This document shows positions 32,201 to 43,820 of a stretch of DNA of 64,000 bases, piece after piece. Location: assembly GCA_001724265.1 (NCBI GenBank), contig MEDY01000164.1, positions 1 through 64,000 on the forward strand, given 5' to 3'. Position 1 is the first letter of the stretch. Every line of letters starts with the position of its first letter. Source of the DNA: Rhizaria sp. SCN 62-66 (lineage: Eukaryota; Rhizaria, unplaced). The position numbers and the translations under genes are program-made. The notes beneath the pieces are model-generated. The model did no database searches. It was not told the origin of the DNA and saw only the letters and a list, made by a program, of their open reading frames with translations.

Positions 32201-35200
32201 GGTCGCCCGCCGCCGCGCCGCGGTGACCATCCAGCGCGCCTTCCGCGTCCACCTGCTTAAGGTCCGCGTCGCCTTTTTTGCCGGCCTGCGCCGCTACCTC
32301 GCGTCCATCCACGACAACGCGCTCTACATGCGCGGCGACGCGTACGCCATCCTCCGCGCGTCACCCAACGCCTTCCTCCGCCGCGGGCTCTGGCCAGAGC
32401 ACCGCGTGCTCTGCGACGTCGACGTCGCCAAGTGCGCGCGTACGCTTGCGCCGCCCGCGCGCGGGCTCCCACTGCTGCCGCCTGCCATCACCCACCCGCT
32501 GCTCTTCTCGCCGGCCACTGCGACGCTGCCAGTCGGCGTCAGCCCCGCGGTCGTGGCCGCCGCGGCCGCCGCGCACGGACACAGGCTCTCGCGGCCCGGC
32601 GCGGCGGCCAGCGGGGGCGCCGGGACCGGGGCGAGCCACCCGCTGACTGTGTACCCCTATGGCGGCGAAGCAGACTCGGACGCAGACTCACTGTGGGCCA
32701 AGGGACCCCGCGGCAGGCTGTTTCCGTTCCCGCTCTGGGCCATTCAGCAGCAGCAGCAACAACAGCAGCAACATCAGCAGTTGCTCGTGGCCGAAGACGA
32801 CGGCGACGGCGACGGCGACGGCGACCTTGCCAGCGGCACCGCCTTGCCCTCAATCGGTCCCAGTCCCGATGACGCCGGCCACGAGCGCACACACTACGGG
32901 ACCAACAACAGCAACACAGACGGCGAACTGCTCGCCTCGGCGCTCGCGCACTTGGAGCGCGGCAACGGATACGAAACGCTGACGCCGGCCCAGGCGCGCG
33001 CGCTGCGTCCGTGGCACTTGCCGTTGAAGGACCGCTTGCTCAACATCATCTCAATCGACGTTAACGTGTCGTTTGTGCGTGATTTGTTTGCACAAACGAT
33101 CACGAACTCGACCAACTCCGTGACGGCAGCATTGACAGGACCTGCGGGCGGCGTGCAGTCAATGTCAGCTGCGGCTGCTGCTGCTGCTGCTGCGAGTAGC
33201 GGCGGTGTTTTGGGCGGATTCTTCGTGAAACTCACATTTCCGTCGCTGGCCGAGGCGCGTCTAAGGGCCGCTGCGCTCTGTCTAAGTACCTTCGACCCTT
33301 TAGAGCCGCACTGGCTGTTCACTCTGCTTTCACCAAAGCACATCGACTGCTTGGACGCCGCGCGCGGCCGCTTACACAAGCTCATGCTGGCTAACCCCAA
33401 CGCCGCCGCATCCTACATGACTGGCGGCGCAAACAGCGGCAACGGCGACGCCAAAAATGCCAATGCGAGCACTGACCCGAGTCTTAACGACCCGCTGTTC
33501 CGCGCTGTGTGCGCCGCGGCCGCCGCGCTGCCGTCGGGCGTTGATCTGGGCGCAATGACCGCCAAGAGTTCTCTGTTGCGATCCGCTCTTGCCTCTGGCA
33601 GCAACAACAGTAACGGTAACAATACGGTTGGTCCTTCAGGAGTAGTCGATAGCTGGATCCTCGGCGCGCGCGAGCGGCTTTCGGTGCACGAACTTTACTG
33701 GGGCAAGCGGCGTCATAACACTGGCAGCATCAGCAACAACGGTGCTCATAGTAGCATTCAGCAGCACGGCGTTGCCGGCCGCAGCAATGGTGTGATGGGC
33801 GGTGACTTGTTGCCTTCCGACATGCTTGTTCTGGGGCCTACAACTGCAAACAATACTGTCAACAACATCGCTTATCTCAATAATACCAAGCAGCAGCAAC
33901 AGCAGCAGCAACACCGGCCTTTCACGTCGTCTCTGTTCTCACAACAGCAGCAGAACACTGCCAGAAGCAACGCAGCACTGCAATCGCCGCATATTCAGTC
34001 GCCCGCCGCCGCCGCGATGGCCGCTGCCGCCGCCAACAACCCCAACCAGGGCATCTCTCTCACCGCGACCGCGGCGGCCACGGCCACTGCCGCGGCGGCC
34101 GCCGCAGCCAGCAGCGCCGCGGCGCGCGCGCATACCGCAGCGCTGCGCCGCGAGTGGGCCTCCGCGCAGCGCGGCGCGCTGTCCGCGCTGTCGGCGACGC
34201 GCCGCGCGATGGACAGCATGGCGGCGGCGCGCGCGCGTAGCAAAGTGCTTGATGCAACGGTGCAGCACCGCGTCCGCAAGGAACACGTCGCCGTGCGTGC
34301 CGCGCTCGTGCGCGCAGTGCGGCAGCGCGAAACCGTCGAGGAGGGGGCACAGCTGCAGGCGCGCCGCGAGCACAACGAGGCCGTGGCCGCGGCGGCGGCA
34401 GCGGCGGCGCGGCGGGCGCAGCGCGCGGACTCGGAGCTGGCCAGTCTGGAGCGCAGGGTTGAGCTGCGCGACCTGCGCCGCACTGTGGCCGCCGAGCGGG
34501 CGCACGCCAAGTACGTCAAGGAGGCCGGCAGGGAGGCCGAGGCGCGGAAGCTGCTTGAGCAGCGCGCGGCGCGGCGCACCGAGTGGCAACGGCGTGCGCT
34601 GTCGCAGGCGGAGGCGCAGGCGACGCTGCGGTTCGTCGGGCAGCAGCAGCTGGTGGCGCGGCACTTGCAGCGTGGGCTGGCCGCTGAGGAGCAGGCGCGG
34701 CGGCAAGTGGAGGCGATGCAGCGCGTGGGCGAGACCAAAGCGCAGCAGGCGCAGCGCAGGCAGTACGTGGAGCACGTGGCGGCGGTCAATGCCGAGAGGC
34801 GCCGCGCAGCAGTCACCATGATGAAGGAGGAAACGCAGCAGAATATCGAGGTATGTGCGCTTTCATGACATTAAAGCACCACTTATCGGACCTATTATAT
34901 TTTTTTATATCGTTTTGTCGTAAGATCTCTTCGCTTACGCTTTGTTAATTCCAAATTTTCCCGTGTTATTTGTCTTTCTCACACAGGCCCGCGAGCGGCA
35001 CAACGAGGCCAAGCTCAGTCTGGCGCGCGCTCATCGGGAGCAAGACCAGCTCGCATGGAGCCTCGCGGCCTCCGACGCGGCTCTCGTGCAGTTGCTGCTT
35101 CCACTCACAGCGCCCGGTAGCGGCGGCGGCGGTGGCGGTGGTGCGGGCAGCGTCGGGGTTGCAACGGGAGTAACCATACCGGCAGCCCTCGGCGGCGGTG

Positions 35201-35544
35201 CTGGCTCTGGCTCGGCCGGCGGCCGAAGGGGAGAGGTCTCCTATGCCGAGGTCGCGGCAGCGGCGACCGCAGCTGCGACGGCGACCGAGGTTGCGGCCAT
35301 CATCATCCCCACGACGGCCCCACCGTCTTCGGCGGGCGCCGCGGCGAGGGGGGCGGCCCCGGCGTTTTTGCCTCCAGTACCAGGTGCTGGGCGGACTGGC
35401 CAGACCGGGGCGGCCGCGGTGTCGCTGGACCGCCAGATGGAGCTTCAACTGAGCGCCCTGGCCGATTTGGCGGGGCAACTAAGGGAAAAATACGAGTCTG
35501 TGACGCTGCCGGCCTCGGCACAGGGCGGGAGAGGCGGGGTTTAA
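29242..35544 (+). CDS. LRRIQ3-like leucine-rich-repeat and IQ-motif protein
   Basis: Exons 29242..29562, 29724..31887, 32071..34850 and 34987..35544 join in phase to 1940 aa. Residues 190-300 are SDS22-type leucine-rich repeats (LRKLDVSRNAIVTLP, LETLLMNDNRIDSIHAL, LKIMTLYGNAVEF) capped by LPSLILLDFYVVSDQELIEG, a cap typical of LRRIQ3. IQ motifs follow: IRIQSWWRGVLVRR and ATTIQRAFRRFSMRK (350-393), then VVTIQRVWRSFLARR and AVTIQRAFRVHLLK just after the second intron (about 848-885). The IQ motifs straddle that intron, which supports its unusual GTTCGG donor. The C-terminal third (about 1515-1790) is an Arg/Glu/Ala coiled coil. IQ motifs bind calmodulin or centrin, and vertebrate relatives are ciliary. 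Gln, Asn and Ala runs fill the middle. Confidence 0.75.
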
Positions 35545-36196
35545 GGCGAAAGCCGAGACCGAGAGGGGTTCACGCGGGCGCTAGAGACGGTCTCCTTCGA
35601 TTTGAGTACCGTAATTCGAGGTCTTCACAACATATTCCAATGATACATAATTTTAGTTTTGACTCTTTATTGATTTCTTTCATTGAATCACGCTCCATGG
35701 GGCTAATGAGGTCATTTTTTGACCTTGACAAAGGGTCGAAATCGGGATGGTGGCCACACTTGAACATAAATTGTCATACTAGCTAGTGTCAGCATCTAGC
35801 ACGTGTTGGGGATTATACAGTGCTTCCTTCATGAAAAAAAATCAGCATTACCTTATGGTTTTACTTTTATCAACTGGCGCGGGACTGCCAGTGCACAATC
35901 AAACGCTTTAAGTTCGAGTATAAACGTAGGCAAGCTGCAACAAAGGCTTCTGCAACGCTTGAAGGGCATGAGTTAAAATGTTATGAAAACAGCATTCTGG
36001 ATGTCTTGGCGCAATATGTCTGTTTTATATCGCTATAGCGCGTTGTCAGTAGTATTTCCTCAATTTCCGAAAGCGAACTAGCGCGGAAATCAATGCGTGA
36101 TGTCTCGTCTTCGTTTCTCCTGGTCAGATCGTCCTCATGTCTTGCTCTCGCTCTCATCTTCCTTGCCCCGCTGGTCTCTTTAGCTTCATCGCGCTT
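35545..36196. other. Intergenic region between two plus-strand genes
   Basis: AT-rich 3' flank of the LRRIQ3-like gene and 5' flank of the next gene. I see no RNA gene or repeat. C/T-rich stretches near 36100-36180 are probably the leader of the downstream transcript. Confidence 0.4.
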
Positions 36197-38192
36197 ATGT
36201 CGGCAGACTTGCGCGATACTGTAGGCACAGGCTTGAAAGGTATGTCTCCACTCACTTGATAGCTAACCCAGTTTGAGTTTTGCATTACTTTTCCTCCCAT
36301 CAGAGCTTCCTCCCAGTCTGAACTCACCCACTGACAAGTTGTGACACCGTCTTGGAAGCGTCGTACAATTTCGATTTTTGTTGTTTAAGTTATCTCTTCT
36401 CATCAACACAACCAAGCTCTCACATCAATCATCCACTTTTCACACTCGCCTGTCTGTTTTTACTCACAATCGTCAATGAATCTTCACAACCTTCAGCGGC
36501 CGCCGCAGCCGCAGTTGCAGCGGTGCCAACCACGGCCGCCGCGGTCCTCAATGCCGGCGCCGCGGCCGGCCCCGGCGGTATGCTCCCGCGGCCGACTGGC
36601 GTCGCGCACCAGCCTGGCGAGCCCGGTCACGGCGAGAAGACACCCGGCAAGTCCTTGCGGCAGCTGCTGTTCGAGAAGAGCCAAATCAACGTCGCCAAGG
36701 GCATCAAGCCGCCATTCAACCCGCTGCTCCTCGGCGGTGGCGGCGGCAGCGGCGGCGGGCTGGAACGTGACGCTAAGCGCCCACTGCCGTTTTCGGCGCC
36801 CCCGCCAGCGCCCGCGCCCGCTTCCGCGGCGCGCACGGCGAAGCGGCCCTGCAAGACGCGACAGGAGCAGCAGAAGGTGGTGCGCATGGTGAAGCGCCGG
36901 AAGGACACGCTGGAGGAGGTACAACCAGCGGCGGGTCAGCAGGACCCGGAGAACTACGAGTGGGTCGCGGTCGAGGAGACGGTACGTTGCACTGCTTTAA
37001 CATTCGCCGCATTTTGATGATAAGGTAGTGGTGAACTGTGACTAATGTTGACTACAATTTAATAATGAACTATAAAGATGATGTGATGCGGTTGTTGCAC
37101 TGCTGTTGTAATGTTGTGCTGCTGTACTTTCACGCTGTAGCTGCTCCAGTTGCTTCACTTGACGTACACTCGGACACTCAGCTGCGCTTGCCGTCAGTCG
37201 TGTCTCTCAGTGACTTAGTAACTCAGACGCGCGCACAATCACCCAGTCCATCTGTCGGTCTGCGTATGCTGCTCACGGTCACTGCCACCAGACTGTTCCA
37301 GTCACTTGTGACTGCGGGTGAGTGTCATGAAACATTTAAACTTGTTTTCACTATAGTTCTCACTGACACCAATTACGCTCTTTAAAAGGTATGTCACTCA
37401 CATTATTTCTATCTTGTCACTGTATTCATTTGCTACCAGGTCACCATCACCGTGCCAGCCACAGACTCCGAGTCCGATTCAGAAGACGCCGACGCCGACG
37501 CCAAAGCTGACTCTGGCTCTGGCTCTGGCTCTGGCTCCGGCGACTCGTCGTCCTCGTCGTCCTCCTCAGACTCAGACTCGGACCTCAGCTCTGGCTCTGA
37601 GAGCGGCTACAGCGACAGCGATGTCAGCAGTAGCAGCGAGTCCGACTCCGAGTCCGAGTCCGAGTACGAGGAGGGCAGCCCAAGGCGCGGCGAGGGCGGC
37701 GGCGGCAACGGCGGGGGCGTGGACAAACGCAATGCGACTCAGCCGAAGCGGGGCCTTGTGTCATACGAGCAGCGCGGCGGCACTGCTACGGGCAGGGGCA
37801 GGATGAGGCGCCCTCAAGTTGACCCCTTCACTGATCCCATTCCACCGTCAATGCGCAAGAAATGCGGCAAAAGCTCGACGGAGGCATACATCCGCGAGAT
37901 TTGGGCTAGGACCCTTAAGGCGGCGCGAGAGCACAACCAAACCGAGACGCGCAAAGAATATTTTCGCAGGTACCAAGCGACTGAGAAGAAGAAGAAGTAT
38001 TGGCGCGACTACTTACAGAGTGAGGAGGTCATTAATAAAAGGCGCGAGCACCAGAGGACTGAGGAGTACAAGAAGCGTAGGCGCGAGCTCCGCGGACAGG
38101 CTCGGGGGGACGCCAAAGCCGCTGCTGTCGCCCCGGCTTCTGCCACCTCGAGCATCAACAAGGGCAGCACCACCAAGCCTGCGTCCAAGTGA
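36197..38192 (+). CDS. Unrecognised acidic-Ser / basic coiled-coil protein
   Basis: The modelled exons are 36197..36239 (MSADLRDTVGTGLK, donor GTATGT), 36497..36981 and 37440..38192, in phase, giving 426 aa. I do not recognise the family. The middle exon holds a conserved-looking segment (GKSLRQLLFEKSQINVAKGI, then KPPFNPLLLGG). After a Pro/Ala stretch comes a basic KTRQEQQKVVRMVKRRKDTL. The last exon opens with VTITVPATDSESDSED and a Ser/Asp/Glu tract, then a basic helix with EYFRRYQATEKKKKYWRDYL and REHQRTEEYKKRRREL. The mix suggests a nuclear nucleic-acid or chromatin protein, but that is inference. The 458-nt gap between exons 2 and 3 contains a second donor-like GTATGT at 37389, so a small extra exon may be missing. 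The stop is TGA. AATAAA at 38521-38526 is a candidate poly(A) signal. Confidence 0.55.
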
Positions 38193-39059
38193 GGTGTTCT
38201 CTAAGCCAACAGCAGGATTCGAGTGACTGCAACAGTGTCTGATGTAATCGCATCGGCGCAGTCGGGTTGCAGTAACTCTAACTCTCTAGCCCACCTCCCC
38301 CTCCCCCCTTGGCTTAACAGCGAAGACAATGTTAACACATCTTACGACGTATATAAGCAGTATTGTTTCTTAGTTTTAGCTCTCTTGGAGGTCGTTTTGA
38401 AACGACTATAGGCATCGATTTCTTCATTTAACTCTTCAGCGCAGCATATGTGAAGGTGTTTGTTCGCTCTATTGTGTTGTTTGAAAACGACGCATGTTGT
38501 GAGACAATACGATAAATACTAATAAAATTATATTGTTGTCTGAAAAAGAAGCGATTGCTAATCTCGATCTCACGCTTACAACGCACAACTCACGGTCACG
38601 GTTGCTGCGACTGGAGACAACTTTCACACACGTCCACTGAACACATAAATCTCATTGGGAAACTGAATGTAATACAACTCTAGGCTTCTTGTATTGCACA
38701 TCTGAGACAACGATTATAAAACAATCACATTCGATAGATAGGGACGTTGAACTGTTTTAACCGTAGTCGCGGCCACACTATAGCCAGCAACAAAGGCTGT
38801 TAAACGTGCTGACTTACAAGTCAATCAAACATAACACAAAAAGAAATTAAGTACAAAACAACACCTTCCTCTCACAATGACACACTCGTCTGCGGAGTTA
38901 GCAACAAGGGAGAGGTTTGAAACTACGGTCATTAGAGCAATGTACGCTATCAATCGATTTGTCTCTGGGGACAACCCAGTCCATAGCGGTATCAAAGCAA
39001 TCACAGACAGGCTCAGCAATTAGGACCTCCGCCACATTTTCCCCCGCTCATTCGCGGCT
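38193..39059. other. Convergent intergenic region
   Basis: 867 bp of mostly AT-rich DNA between the 3' ends of the unknown gene (+) and CEP104 (-). It includes a copy of CTCACGGTCAC at 38589-38599. I see no gene. Confidence 0.4.
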
Positions 39060-41164
39060 TCACACTTTGCGCGGGTTTTTGGGGCAGTACGGCGGCTGCA
39101 GCAGATGCGCGCGCCAGGCCTCCTCGCTGTCCTGTTCCAGCGGCGCCAGACAGAGCGGACAGACGCACGCCTGAGGGTTCGCGGGCGTCAGCTGTGCTAC
39201 TAGCGCGCGGCCACGGTCGCTCGCAGCCTCTGCACACTCCTCGGAGACGTGCTCACGCATGGCCGCGATCTCGATGATCTGGTCGCAGAGGTGGCACTGG
39301 GCGAGCGACGGGCAGGACTGCCAGTAGTGGAGGTCCATCGAGTCCTCGCTGAGGCCAGAGACAAGACCGCAAAACTGGCACGAGGACGCTGTGTCGTGGA
39401 AGCAGAGTGAGGGCGGCGTTAGAGAATGGCAAGGTTAGGCGAAGATAAAACAGTAAGATTGATCGAGAATGAGTGAGTGGGTAAATATGGGACACATTCA
39501 GGGCGTACAGCAAGATAATCAAACAAAAAGAAAAGAGTTATATCGAGGTGATAAAATTCGGCGTTACTACAAAATCAAATTAGTCCAAAGATATGAACAG
39601 ATTTACGAAATATGAGTTTGTTCAGTTATACGTACACTCGGCAGTGTCAATGTCAGTCTCAGGCCCCACAACAGCAGCAGCAGCAAGAGCAGCAGCAGCA
39701 GCAGGCGCAGGCACAGGCTCGGGGGCGGGGGCAGACACAGCATCCTTCTTCTTCCCCGCTACGGCTTCTTTCTCTTTCCCCTTTGCCTGTGCAGGACCAG
39801 TTCCAGCAGCAGCAGCAGCGGCGGCAGCGGCGAGCTTCTTAGCTCCAGGTGCGCTTGCCGCCGCGCCAGCCTTCGCACTGCCTCGCTTTGCTGCCGCAGC
39901 GTCGCCGCTCTTCGCTGGCGAGGCCGCACTCGAAGGCCCAGCAGAGCCAGATCCAGCGCCAGAGGCAGTCGATTTGCCCTTCGGCCCAGCCGCCGCCGCG
40001 GCACTAGCAGCGGCCGCAGCACCGGCCTTAGCCTTGGATCCGGCCGCAGCGGCAGCAGGAGCAGGAGCAGCGGCGGCCGCGGCAACTGCAGGATTAGTGT
40101 TTGCACTCGGGGCCGGCACAGCGGGCGCCCCCGGCAAGTCCCCGTCCTCGAACACTGACTGGGGCAGGTTCTTGCCGATTTGCCGCACCAGCTTTGCACC
40201 GCAGCGGTCGATTGCGAGCCGCGCCAGCTTGCCCATCGCCTCCCGGACGGCGCCGTCGCGGTGACCAATGCTGGCCGAAACCAGTGCGATCACGGGGGAG
40301 ACCGAAGGCGCATTGGGCAGCGGTGCGGGGCCGGCGGTGGCCTCGGCAAAAGACGTGAGGGCGCAGATGTCGGCAAGCACGGCGGCGCGCGGCCGCAGCA
40401 CGAGGGGCTTGTCGGCGTCCTTCTTGGGGATGGCGCGGAGTAGCGGCTGGGTGATGAGGCCCGTGTCGAGCCCGCTGTCGCGGACGAGCTCCAGCAGCAC
40501 GTCGTGCGCCGCTGCATGCACGCGCGCGTTGGACGACGCCAGCAGAGGGATCACGTGCGGAGCCAGCAGAGCGTCCAGGTGCATTGCGCAGTCGGAGACC
40601 GGCAGGTGCGCGGGCGAGGACGAGAAAAAGTACCGACGCGCGAGCGCGGATACGGCCTGATATAGAAAAATATATCGAGAAACAAAGATCAAAGCAAAGA
40701 GAAGTCAGTAATAGAAATCTCGGCTTTCAAAACACTTTTTTGTGTTGAAATAATCAATAGGAATTAAAATAAAAACACGAGAAAATACAACCAAGTAAAC
40801 AAAACAGTGCTAGTTTTAGCGCGTGAAAGCATATGCGGCGCGAGATATACGGCTATATTTAGAAAGTGACGTACCCCTAGCGCGGCGAGTGCGATCACAG
40901 GCGCACTGTCCAGGAGCCTCTTGATCACGCGCACCACAGCGAATACGACTTCGCCGTTGCTGGGGTTCGTGCCGGGGGCGGGGACGCCAACGGGCGTGCC
41001 GTTTGCGAGTGCGTCTGCGATGTCCTTCGCTGCTTGCTGGCGGAAGGGAAGGCCCTTGGAGTAGGAGCAGCGGACGAGCCTGTCGCCGAGAATAGGCAGC
41101 ACCGGCTCAGCATCCTTGGCGTTCGCGAGCGAGAGCTGCTCAGGATCATCGCTGTTATTGCTAC

Positions 41165-41205
<41 letters not shown>

Positions 41206-42861
41206 GAACTAAAGCTGGGTCCGGAATTAGCCGGGAAGGCGTCATCGCGAGCAGTGTCGTACTTGCCAACCGCACTCCCGCCGAGCGGCCTGTTGTCCGC
41301 CGCGTCATAACCGCCGCCGACACTGGCGTAGGCGCTGACACCAGCAGCAGCGGACTGGGGCAGCAGAGCTACTGCCGAGGGCGAGGAACCCAGACCGCCG
41401 CCGACGCTGCCTGTGATGTTGCCGGCGTCGCCGGCTGCCCCCCAGTCTCCGTGACCGTGGGCGCTCGCAGACGTGGCGGAGTCCGCGCCGTAGGCATCGT
41501 AGCCGCCGCCGTAGCCGCTGTTGTCGCCGACAGAGGCAGAGCCAGCACCAGCAGCAGCGGCCGCAGCGGCGGCGGCACGCGTAGCTGGGAACGGGGCGTG
41601 CGCAGCGATAGCACTAGCGTTGGAGTATGACTGGTTGCTGCTGTTGGGATTATAGCCGCCGCCGCCGCCGCCGCCGTTGCCCGCAGCCACAGTCGACGAC
41701 GCGGGGGCTCTGCCGGCGCCAACGGGGGGCATCGCGCGGCCCTCGGAGACGGCAGCGACACTGTCCCTGAGAGCCTCGGCCTCAACCTTGCAGCGTTTGG
41801 CGCCGTCAAAGTCGTCGGCTTCGATGCAGCGGCCCTTGTCCTTCTCCAGCTGTGCAATTCGGGGTGCCACAGAGCGGAGGTAGTCGATCGCGAGCTTGGC
41901 CCGCTTGGCCTCGTCGAAGTCTTCCAGTTGCACCGCCACATTCTTCCGCTGGATTAGAGCAGCCAGTTGACGTGAAGTGCGCTCGTCAAGCCCGCCGGCG
42001 GCCGCGGAGGCTGCGGCCGCGGCGACCGGGTCCTGTGCGCCCGCGACTGCGGAGACAGCAGCATCCGCGCCCAGCGGCAGACGCGAGGGGAGAGTGAAGG
42101 TGCTGAGGTCTCCGACCACATTGACGGCAACAAAAGCGACCTGCTTGAACAGATTGTGCTCATTAATGTGGCAGTCTTGGATGACAAGCTTGACGTACAT
42201 GGCGCGCGCGTTGATGTACACGGTCTTAAGCTCGCGCGCCTGGTAGTTGGTGCGCTCGTTTGAGTACAGCGACAGGTGGCCGAGGTGGGTCATGCGGGCG
42301 CTTGTGTGGGAGGGGGGCAGTCCAGGGCTAGGAACACCAACGAAGACGTCGACTGTGGTGGCGATGAGCGACTCGTGGGAGAGAATCTGAAGCTTGCGGA
42401 CGTCGACGACACCGCCTAAGTCGAGGACAAGGACTTGCGGGAAAGAGCAGAATCTACGAGTGCAAAACGAATAGAAGCAACAAACAAGTAATACAGATCA
42501 AGCAAATAAAGAGAAAAACAAGGATGTGTGAGTTGATAGCAAAGCAAGAGACAGGCGCGAGCTATGGTGAGCATAAGTGACGCAGTGATTCGAGACTACG
42601 AGACTAGAGTCGCTGAGTCTAAGGCTTGACGACGTACTTCTTGGAGTACCAGCCCTTGGTTTGCGAGGTGTGCGTCTCAAGCTCTGTGTAGGAGTGCTCC
42701 GGGTCAAACGAGGAGCACGACACAACCTTGAAGTTGATCTTAGAGAGCTGCTGCTGCTGGGGCGCGGCGCCAGCAGCGCCGGCCGAGGCGGCGGCGGCGG
42801 CGGCGGGGGCATATGACATCGGACCGGGGGGTGCTGAGTAGGGTCCGACGCGCTCAGACAT
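39060..42861 (-). CDS. CEP104: CEP104, ciliary-tip / centrosomal TOG-domain protein
   Basis: Exons complement(42638..42861), (40875..42453), (39636..40656) and (39060..39388) join in frame to 1050 aa. Donors are all GTACGT. CEP104 sits at the distal end of centrioles and cilia and binds tubulin and EB1. The N-terminal beta-rich domain is split by intron 1: NFKVVSCSSF, then KFCSFPQVLVLDLGGVVDV and HLGHLSLYSNERTNYQAREL, matching the vertebrate RFCQFPQ and SLCDNE...CKARELK blocks. Coiled-coil segments follow, with an Asn/Ser/Ala-rich spacer. A TOG-like helical array starts near FAVVRVIKRLLDSAP and continues in exon 3. Exon 4 is the zinc-finger array: SCQFCGLVSGLSEDSMDLHY, then CHLC, H-x-x-x-E-C, CPLCLAPL and EEAWRAHLLQPPYC, nearly collinear with human CEP104. 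The start at 42861 (MSERVGPYS) is chosen over an upstream in-frame Met at 42963, which precedes unconserved sequence. Confidence 0.92.
41158..41207 (-). repeat. CTG/CAG tract encoding poly-Ser
   Basis: A run of GCT/CTG units on the plus strand, giving AGC (Ser) codons on the CEP104 coding strand, inside the linker before the TOG region. Confidence 0.8.
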
Positions 42862-43820
42862 GGGAGCGACTGCAAGAGTGCGGGGGGAAGCGGCACAAGT
42901 GCGAGGGCAATGGAGAGCGTGCGCCGAGTTGAGGCGGTCCGGCGGCGGGTGGCAGGCTGACAACGCGAGTGCGTTCGGTCGGTGAGGGGGAGAGTTAGGG
43001 AATGCAAGGGCAAGTCAGGAAGGGGGAAGATCGCGTCCTTATAGGGTGAGAATTGATGAGAAGATATAATAATTAAGAGAAATTATGATAATCAAAATGT
43101 GGGATCAATAGCTATGGATTCACCGATGTAGACCCGCTGGGAGGGTTGATGTTCGAGGCAGAGAAGTGGGCTTGAGAGAGGGAGGAAAAGAGTCGCACTA
43201 GCTCGGCGAGTCCGCTGTTTGAAATGAATTCTAAGGAGGGAAACCACCCCATCAAGGTCCAAGTAGCTGTAAAATTCAAAGCCAATATTCCATGACGAAT
43301 CTTCCTGTGCGCCACCGTTTCTCCTCTGCCCAACACGACCAATTCGACCAACCCAGTTCAAATTGACCGTTGAGCCGACAGGGCCGAAAAAAACAAAGGT
43401 CGACAGCGGTGAAATTTTCGGTTACCGAGTCGTCCATTTCGAAAAAGCTAATTGAGTTCGATCAAGTTAGGTCTGATACGAGACACACGCGCATCCAAGT
43501 GGCATCGCAATTATCAGTATGATTATCCCATCGAGTGATTTGTTTTGTTTTGCATTTGGTTTCGCTATTTGAGTCCGCTTTCTGGCTCTGTTAATGCCTT
43601 TTAGTTCCACCGGTTACTCAACCCCCTAGAGCTCGATCTAGCGCTTGCTGACAAGGTCTTTGCGGCCTCTCCCTTCACTCCTAAAGGCATGTATGCTCAC
43701 TTTTCGAATTATTTCATGCTTTTCTTTACTCTATATTTTGTTCTCATAGACTCCAGCTTCGGTCCTACCTCGCGTTTGTGACCGGCCGGAATCCACCCCA
43801 CCCCCAAGGCCTTCCCGCTC
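42862..43820. promoter_or_regulatory. Divergent region between CEP104 and dynein heavy chain
   Basis: 959 bp between divergent starts. On the plus strand, just before the dynein ATG, there are two possible leader exons. One runs about 43605-43686 (after CTTTTAG, open in one frame and encoding NPLELDLALADKVFAASPF). The other starts after CATAG at 43749 and is in frame with dynein, but stops at TGA 43779-43781. A minus-strand frame at 43112-43351 has no support. Confidence 0.35.

Noticed and set aside
43112-43351. Minus-strand 79-codon frame (MVELVVLGRGETVAH...) between CEP104 and dynein
   Set aside because: It lacks domain similarity and codon bias and overlaps other short frames; too weak to call a gene.
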